6,246 nt of DNA, from positions 1 through 6,246 of the forward strand of contig CALFNI010000467.1 in assembly GCA_937902695.1 (NCBI GenBank). The letters are read 5' to 3'. The stretch's first letter is position 1. The number at the start of each line of letters is the position of its first letter. Source of the stretch: an uncultured Rhodanobacteraceae bacterium (GTDB taxonomy: Bacteria > Pseudomonadota > Gammaproteobacteria > Xanthomonadales > Rhodanobacteraceae). The notes beneath the pieces were generated by a model. It worked only from the letters and a program-made list of their open reading frames with translations, was not told where the DNA came from and did no database searches. Made by a program: the position numbers and the translations under genes. Positions 1-4,679 of the stretch are shown in pieces.

Positions 1-1
1 C

Positions 2-1930
2 GACGTTTTCCTGGAAACTGAACCACTGTTGGCGGCCTTGCTCGTCGTCGGGCGTTCCGTCAGGACATCTGTAGACGTCGCACAGGAAATTGAACCAGCC
101 GCCGAAGTAGGTGCCGACGCCGGGCGCGACGTGATCGGGCATCGCGTCGATCAAGAATCCCTTGCCGGGATCGGCGGTGTCGTACCACGCGCCGGTGAGG
201 CCGAACTGGTCCGGATCGACGTAGCTGTCGGCGCAGCCCTCGTACCACGGCGAGTGGCCGACGATCGCGTCCCATGCCGCGGATGGCGACGGCGTCAGGT
301 GGTTCGGGCAGACGGAGACGCCGGCAACATTCGGCTGCTGATCCATGCGCGCGGCCGGCGCGGGAAGGGATCCGCTCAGATCGTTGAACCCGACATTGAA
401 TCCTTGCAACGCGTCGGCGTGCGAGAGATCGGGGATCGGGCCGCTGAGATGGTTGTCGCTGGCGTCGAACTGATACAGCGTCGCCGGAATCCCTGGAATG
501 GGGCCCGTCAGCGCATTCGAGCTCACGGTGAGGATGTAGACGTTGACGTCCGACAGTTCCGGAATCGAGCCGGTCAGCTGGTTGCGGTCCGCTTCGAACT
601 GCGTCAGCGCGTCCAGCGATTGCCCCGCGAGCGCCGGCAGCGACCCTGTCAGCCGGTTGTCGCGCACCGAAAAGTAATTCAAGTGCGAAAGACCTTCGAG
701 CGAGGGGATCGGGCCGGTCAGCTGATTTTCGAATGCGACGAACCAGAACAACGCGTCGATGCCCTGATGGGCGAGCGGCGGGATCGGTCCGCTCAGCTGA
801 TTCTGATAGGCCATGAGCCACTGCAGCGAAGTGAGTCCGGCGAGCGGCGGAATCGGCCCGGTGAGCTGGTTCGCCGAGATGTCGAACATCGCGAGCTGCG
901 TGAGGCCGGCAAGGCTGGGGATCGGCCCCGACAGCCGATTGCCCCAGACGATGAAGTCGCGCAGTGCGGCGAGGCCGGACAGCGCGGGAATCGGTCCGCT
1001 CAGGCGATTGCGGTGTACGTCGAACGTGGCGAGGTGCACGAGTCCCGCAAGCGGCGGAATCGATCCCGTCAACCTGTTTTCGTCGGCATCGAACGTGACG
1101 AGATTCGTGGCCCCGGCGAGCGACCCGATCGCGCCGTCCAGCAACGAGAGCCCGACGTCGAACGTCTGCAAATGGGTGAGGCCGTCGAGACTTGGAATCG
1201 AACCGGTCAGCGTCGTGCAGCGCGCCTTGAAAGTCTCGAGCCGAGGCAGCTGATCCAGCGCCGGAATCGATCCGTCGAGCTGCATTCCCGACACGTCGAA
1301 GTTGCGCAGGTTCGCTGCCCTCAGCGGGGGGATCGATCCGACGAACGTGGTGTCGCTGACAAGGAAATCCTCGAGCGCGTCCAGGCCGTCGAGCGAAGGG
1401 AACGGACCGTTCAACAGGTTCGCGCTGACGTCGAACGTGACGAGCGTCGTCATCCCGCTCAGCGACGGCATCGGGCCGCTGAAACCCGCGGCGTGCGCGT
1501 ACAGTCTTTGAAAGTGCGCGAGCCCCGCCAGCGACGGCGGCGGCCCTTGCAGATGATTGGCGTTCGGATCCGCGTGGCAGACCCCCGGCGGCTCGATGAA
1601 CACGCAATCGTCGCTGTGCACGTCGAGCACGGCGAGCTCGGTGAGCCCATCGAGCGCGGGGAGCGGTCCATCGAGCCTGTTGGTCGGCAACGCGAGGCCG
1701 ACGACGTGCCCGCCGGCCGCATCGCAGGTGACGCCGAACCAGGTGCATTCGGTGCCGGCCGCGCCGTTCCAGTTCGTCGCGATGGCCCAGCCCTCGCCAT
1801 GCGTCGCGGCGTAGAGACCGACGAGCACCTCGCGTTCGGTCGCGGGAATCGCGGCGTCTGCGATGCCGGCCATCGACGACAGCGCGACGGCGAGCAGCGC
1901 CGCCGTGCGGAATCCGATCGTTGCTCTCAT
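2..1930 (-). CDS. Secreted plant-like leucine-rich-repeat protein (3' end outside window)
   Basis: Reading leftward from the ATG at 1928-1930, the frame stays open for 643 codons and leaves the window without a stop. GGGGAG (1935-1940) lies four bases upstream of the ATG. Residues 1-26 form a signal peptide (Arg-rich start, hydrophobic core, A-D-A before A27), so the protein is probably exported. Residues 30-83 resemble the N-terminal cap of plant LRR proteins, with C62-T-W-F-G-V-T-C69. Residues 84 to about 530 hold about 19 repeats of the form N-x-L-(S/T)-G-x-I-P-x-L-x-G-L-x-x-L-x-x-F-D-V, usually 23 residues, one fewer than the plant 24-residue type. Residues 541-566 form a Cys-bounded cap (C541, C566). 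Residues 578-643 are a Trp/Tyr/Phe-rich module that I associate, from memory, with secreted Xanthomonadales proteins. LRR domains bind proteins or glycans; the ligand here is unknown. No membrane segment follows the signal peptide in the visible part. The LRR identity is certain, the role is not. Confidence 0.93.
   Translation of the reverse strand, partial: MRATIGFRTAALLAVALSSMAGIADAAIPATEREVLVGLYAATHGEGWAIATNWNGAAGTECTWFGVTCDAAGGHVVGLALPTNRLDGPLPALDGLTELAVLDVHSDDCVFIEPPGVCHADPNANHLQGPPPSLAGLAHFQRLYAHAAGFSGPMPSLSGMTTLVTFDVSANLLNGPFPSLDGLDALEDFLVSDTTFVGSIPPLRAANLRNFDVSGMQLDGSIPALDQLPRLETFKARCTTLTGSIPSLDGLTHLQTFDVGLSLLDGAIGSLAGATNLVTFDADENRLTGSIPPLAGLVHLATFDVHRNRLSGPIPALSGLAALRDFIVWGNRLSGPIPSLAGLTQLAMFDISANQLTGPIPPLAGLTSLQWLMAYQNQLSGPIPPLAHQGIDALFWFVAFENQLTGPIPSLEGLSHLNYFSVRDNRLTGSLPALAGQSLDALTQFEADRNQLTGSIPELSDVNVYILTVSSNALTGPIPGIPATLYQFDASDNHLSGPIPDLSHADALQGFNVGFNDLSGSLPAPAARMDQQPNVAGVSVCPNHLTPSPSAAWDAIVGHSPWYEGCADSYVDPDQFGLTGAWYDTADPGKGFLIDAMPDHVAPGVGTYFGGWFNFLCDVYRCPDGTPDDEQGRQQWFSFQENV
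803..1285 (-). repeat. Strict 69-bp tandem coding repeats (LRR units 6-12)
   Basis: Seven consecutive units of exactly 69 bp encode residues 216-376 of the LRR protein without insertion or deletion. The best conserved segment codes for N-x-L-(S/T)-G-(P/S)-I-P and recurs on the plus strand as variants of atcgg(t/c)ccg(c/g)tcag near 852, 921, 990 and 1059. Outside this block the repeats continue (about 341-1681) but vary from 21 to 25 residues. The units have diverged at the base level, so this is an old expansion and not a recent slippage array. Confidence 0.85.
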
Positions 1931-2407
1931 GAGACTCCCCGTCACCGGTCTGCCGGTGCGCGTGAAGGCTAGCGCCGCGCGGCCGCGACATGGTGGTTTA
2001 TATCCGACGCGCGACGTGGCGCAGCGGCTACACGATGTTGCGCTCGCGCAGCGCCACGGCGCATTCGTATACGTCTTGCCTATGCGCGCCGGTCGGTCGC
2101 GCGCGGCGAGATGCCGGTGTGACCACGTAAGAATTGTTCGATTACCCGTGTAGGAAATTTCCTACGTATGGCGAGCGCGCACGCCGAATGGCGGCACATC
2201 AGGGAGCGAGGCGTCGAGGCAATGCCGCCTGCATTGAAGGCGGGCTTCTTCGATGGGTTGCGGCATCCGGTAGGCAGATGGCGCCCGCCTAGCTTAAGGC
2301 CGCAACACCGTCGGATCGCGTGCGTGCGGCAGCGAACGGACAGGACGTTGTACAACCGCCAGTGTTCAATTGTGAATATCGCAACACCCTGACCGGGGGA
2401 CGAGATA
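1931..2407. other. 477-bp non-coding region between divergent genes
   Basis: I see no convincing gene here. Short open frames exist on both strands but lack a good ribosome binding site and have Arg/His-rich compositions typical of chance frames in GC-rich DNA. The region must hold promoters for the leftward LRR gene and the rightward 73-residue gene. Visible elements are: a possible TATAAA minus 10 for the LRR gene (minus strand, 1997-2002, no good minus 35); an 8-bp inverted repeat CGTGGCGC/GCGCCACG (2015-2022 and 2051-2058) that would lie in or near the LRR leader; the 16-bp palindrome at 2150-2165; an 8-bp inverted repeat AGGCGGGC/GCCCGCCT (2238-2245 and 2283-2290... with a 37-base loop); and a small palindrome GTTGTACAAC at 2347-2356 followed by TTCAATTGTGAA at 2365-2376. 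Their functions are not shown by the sequence. Confidence 0.6.
2150..2165. promoter_or_regulatory. Perfect 16-bp palindrome, candidate operator
   Basis: GTAGGAAATTTCCTAC is a perfect dyad with no mismatch. The half-site TTCCTAC resembles those recognised by NarL/FixJ-type response regulators of the EvgA kind (remembered half-site TTCYTACA, there in a different arrangement); this comparison is from memory. A related half-site, TTCTTACG, can be read on the minus strand just beside it at 2126-2133. The palindrome lies 220 bp upstream of the LRR start and 243 bp upstream of the 73-residue gene, so it could serve either direction. No regulator gene is present in the window. Confidence 0.4.
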
Positions 2408-2629
2408 ATGCGCAATTCCATACTGGTTCGACGAGATTCTGGATCGTCCTCGTATCTGATAGGCAACGACGTCCACAGGATTCTGTCTTCGATCAAAGGC
2501 GTTTCGGCGCCGGTCGTGGATCGTGAGTACATCGACCGCGCAGACCTCAGTTACGAGTCGAATGAAGCGAGCCAGCATCTCGATCAGATCGATCGGATTC
2601 TGCGCACCAAAGGCATGTATCGCCTGTGA
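2408..2629 (+). CDS. Small hypothetical protein, 73 residues
   Basis: I do not recognise this family. The ATG at 2408 follows a strong Shine-Dalgarno run, GGGGGA at 2395-2400, with seven bases of spacing; that is the main reason to believe the gene. The product has a short basic N-terminus (M-R-N-S-I-L-V-R-R-D), a Ser-rich turn at residues 11-15, then a mixed region. Residues 46-69 are rich in Asp, Glu, Gln and Leu (D-L-S-Y-E-S-N-E-A-S-Q-H-L-D-Q-I-D-R-I-L-R) and probably helical. There is no signal peptide, membrane segment or cysteine, so it is probably cytosolic. Codon use includes ata, agt, aaa, tct and gga, and is less GC-biased than the LRR or rnr genes, which suggests a recently gained or weakly selected gene. 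It ends 129 bp before the next gene on the same strand. It could be a small regulator or an orphan; I cannot say which. Confidence 0.6.
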   Translation: MRNSILVRRDSGSSSYLIGNDVHRILSSIKGVSAPVVDREYIDRADLSYESNEASQHLDQIDRILRTKGMYRL

Positions 2630-2758
2630 TCGCGGCGCAGCGGCCGTCTGCCCTCGATAATCGTCTTTTTCAATGTATCTCAACCAACGGATATCGCGGG
2701 CATCGGCGATTATCTTTTCAGCGATTGACGATGCATCACGAAATGCGAAGTCGCTTCC

Positions 2759-3286
2759 ATGCGAGAAACGAATTCCGATCATCTTTCCAGGAACGACGCC
2801 TCGGCGCCGGAAGCGCCGCGCGCCGAAAGCGGCCGCAGCGTGCGGTCGAGCGCTGCGCCGAGGCCCGAGGCCGCCACTTGTGCGCCTGCGAGCAATCTTG
2901 CCGCGCTCAAAGCCCTCATTTCGAATCACAAGACGCTTCTTGCCGATGTTCGCCGCAGCAATGAGCTGCTGGCGATCGACAATACGCGCATGGAGCGGGA
3001 ACTCGGAGTACGGCCGAAGATCGAGCCGCCGGATGGTGCGCCCCACACGAATGCGGCAATCGCCGGGCACAACGACCGCGCCAAGCTCGTGTGGATCAAG
3101 AATTACATTGACGGCACATTGGCTCAAACATTATGGGCGCTCAACGCGCGCGCGGAGCAGTTCGACGAGCAGGTCACCTCATGCGCGCAGCAGCAGCAGA
3201 CGCATCGCTTGATGGAGATGACGCATACCGCCTACGACCAGTTGCGCGACCTCATGAGCTGGCTGCAGCGTAATACCGATGAATAG
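2759..3286 (+). CDS. Hypothetical coiled-coil/helical protein, 175 residues
   Basis: I do not recognise this family. The start is the only ATG after an in-frame stop at 2726-2728; the ribosome binding site is weak (GCGAAG at 2745-2750). Third codon positions are strongly G/C, which supports real coding. Residues 1-45 are rich in Ala, Pro, Ser and Arg and probably disordered. Residues 47-82 form a likely coiled coil (L-A-A-L-K-A-L-I-S-N-H-K-T-L-L-A-D-V-R-R). A Pro-rich linker at 85-95 follows. Residues 105-172 are a second helical region with W112, W126, a Gln run at 144-147 and a final L-M-S-W-L-Q. There is no signal peptide or membrane helix, so the product should be cytosolic. The diguanylate cyclase gene follows on the same strand, with its likely start 105 bp downstream. 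Co-transcription is plausible, and the helical build would suit a partner or adaptor, but that rests on position alone. Confidence 0.75.
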   Translation: MRETNSDHLSRNDASAPEAPRAESGRSVRSSAAPRPEAATCAPASNLAALKALISNHKTLLADVRRSNELLAIDNTRMERELGVRPKIEPPDGAPHTNAAIAGHNDRAKLVWIKNYIDGTLAQTLWALNARAEQFDEQVTSCAQQQQTHRLMEMTHTAYDQLRDLMSWLQRNTDE

Positions 3287-3391
3287 GTGGGCCGTGTCGG
3301 CGCCGCGCGAGGCGTGCCCGCGCACTTCGCTGCCCGCTCGCATGAGATTCGTCGCTTGCATACGTTTGTTGTCGCGGCCGTCGGGACACGC

Positions 3392-4333
3392 ATGATGCCG
3401 GAACTTGGTACGAAATCGTCGGTCGGCAACGCGGTGCGCCAGCCGCAATCCGAAGACAAGGAACGAGAGGGCGACAGCGCCATCGTCGACGGCGCGCCGA
3501 CGGCGGCCCGCGCGCCGGCAGCGTTCGCGCAAGCACGACCGTCGCGTGGGCGCAGGGCCTCGGACGTTTGCGAAGACGAACAGCTCACGCTCGGTGCGGT
3601 ACAGGAAAAGCTGCGCTCGGCAAACCGCGAAAACCTCATCCTGAAGGCAAGGAACCGGCAACTGGCGCGCGCATTGGCCGACGCCTCGCGGCGCGGAACG
3701 GCCGCGTATCACCTCGCTCATCACGATGCGCTCACCGGCCTTCCCAATCGCCTGTCGTTGATGACGCGGCTGCAGGAGAGCATTTCGATCGCGTCCAATG
3801 GCGAAAGCCAGATCGCACTGCTGTTCATCGATCTCGATGACTTCAAGGACGTCAACGACCAGCTCGGCCACACGGTCGGCGACAAGCTGCTCGCTGTCGT
3901 GGCCAGCAGACTTCTGACGGCGATCCGGGTCGACGACATCGCGTGTCGCTATGGCGGCGACGAGTTCGTCGTGCTCATGTCCAAGATCCGCGATTCGGCA
4001 CTGGTGGATTCGATCGCCGAGAAGATCCGGGAACGGATCGACGGATCCTATGGGATCGACGACAACGAGGTCCGCATCAGCGCCTCGATCGGCTTCGCTG
4101 TCTATCCCACGCACGGCGAGCACTGCGACGCGCTGCTTCGGTACGCCGATGCTTCGATGTACCGCAGCAAGGCTGCGCGCCGTTGCCGCTCCGAATCGGC
4201 CGCGCCGGACCGATCGGCGCAGCAAGGCCGTTCGATCGGCGATCATCCGGCGCTCGTCCTCGACGACGGCATGCCCGCCGATGTCGACTGTGCGTCACAG
4301 CCACGCCCTCGCTCGATCGCGCGCCAGACGTAG
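3392..4333 (+). CDS. GGDEF-domain diguanylate cyclase
   Basis: This enzyme should join two GTP to make the second messenger c-di-GMP. With the ATG at 3392 it has 313 residues. Residues 1-55 look disordered and 60-105 form a helical/coiled-coil stalk (Q-E-K-L-R-S-A-N-R-E-N-L). The GGDEF domain spans about 107-265. It opens with H-H-D-A-L-T-G-L-P-N-R. Likely metal ligand D147 lies in F-I-D-L-D-D-F-K, guanine contacts are N155 and D164, and the intact signature R-Y-G-G-D-E-F has GGDEF at 188-192. R179-V-D-D182 sits five residues before GGDEF, the position of the inhibitory I-site, so product inhibition is expected. The last 48 residues are charged and probably disordered. There is no membrane segment, signal peptide, PAS, GAF or receiver domain, so the input signal is unknown; dimerisation may run through the stalk. 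GGGA at 3383-3386 supports a start at 3392 or 3395. A GTG at 3287, directly after the previous stop codon, would add 35 residues but lacks a ribosome binding site. Confidence 0.93.
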   Translation: MMPELGTKSSVGNAVRQPQSEDKEREGDSAIVDGAPTAARAPAAFAQARPSRGRRASDVCEDEQLTLGAVQEKLRSANRENLILKARNRQLARALADASRRGTAAYHLAHHDALTGLPNRLSLMTRLQESISIASNGESQIALLFIDLDDFKDVNDQLGHTVGDKLLAVVASRLLTAIRVDDIACRYGGDEFVVLMSKIRDSALVDSIAEKIRERIDGSYGIDDNEVRISASIGFAVYPTHGEHCDALLRYADASMYRSKAARRCRSESAAPDRSAQQGRSIGDHPALVLDDGMPADVDCASQPRPRSIARQT

Positions 4334-4460
4334 CAACCTGGACGGCTTCATGTCATGCGGTGCGACATGGCCCTCGGTCAGCGACGCGCGTGCGGGCCGT
4401 CTGGCGCGGTTTGGGGCCGCGTGCCTTGACGTCGGTGAGCCTTCGACGGCGAACCACAGA

Positions 4461-4545
<85 letters not shown>

Positions 4546-4584
4546 AGGGTGCGGACGCCGGACGGCATCCTTTCGGGGGCGCGA

Positions 4585-4614
4585 ACGATACTGGCCGGGC
4601 GAGGGCCTTGTCAA
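4585..4614 (-). promoter_or_regulatory. Sigma-70 promoter of tRNA-Leu
   Basis: On the minus strand a perfect minus 35, TTGACA (4609-4614), is separated by 18 bp from TATCGT (4585-4590), a fair minus 10. Transcription would start near 4578, giving a leader of about 33 bases before the mature tRNA. The bases just after the minus 10 are GC-rich (TCGCGCCCCCG), the kind of discriminator found at stable-RNA promoters under stringent (ppGpp) control. The control is inferred from the sequence type. Confidence 0.75.
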
Positions 4615-4679
4615 CGCAATGACTTGCATTCGCACCGTCGCTCGGCGACGCTCGCGTGGATGCCTCCGGGACGTCTCCC

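Noticed and set aside
803..1285. Regularly spaced 69-bp repeats resembling a CRISPR-like array.
   Set aside because: The period is a whole number of codons, the units have diverged, and they encode LRR units; there are no constant repeats with unique spacers.
29..1972. Plus-strand open frame of 647 codons opposite the LRR gene, with its own repeating pattern.
   Set aside because: It is the antisense shadow of the 69-bp repeats. Its product is Arg/Glu/Val-rich without a fold signature, while the minus-strand frame from 1930 has a signal peptide, ribosome binding site and perfect LRR pattern.
60..1991. Second minus-strand open frame of 643 codons over the same DNA.
   Set aside because: It is out of frame with the LRR protein, extremely Arg-rich, and stays open only because GC-rich repeat DNA lacks stops.
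2011..2060. Stretch with tRNA-like beginning (gtggcgcagcggctacac).
   Set aside because: No acceptor stem, anticodon arm or T-loop can be assembled; it is better explained as the CGTGGCGC/GCGCCACG inverted repeat.
2168..2392. 74-codon plus-strand frame starting just after the 16-bp palindrome.
   Set aside because: It has no ribosome binding site (the palindrome occupies that place) and an Arg/His/Pro-rich composition like a chance frame.
2366..3127. Minus-strand open frame of 253 codons.
   Set aside because: It lies antisense to the two plus-strand genes, which have better codon bias and, for the 73-residue gene, a strong ribosome binding site. It shows no recognisable domain.
3179..4246. 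Minus-strand open frame of 355 codons.
   Set aside because: It is the shadow of the diguanylate cyclase, whose motifs are unmistakable on the plus strand.
4403..4425. Hairpin GGCGCGG ... CCGCGTGCC between the cyclase and the tRNA as a terminator.
   Set aside because: The stem has a two-base bulge and no T-run follows on either strand.
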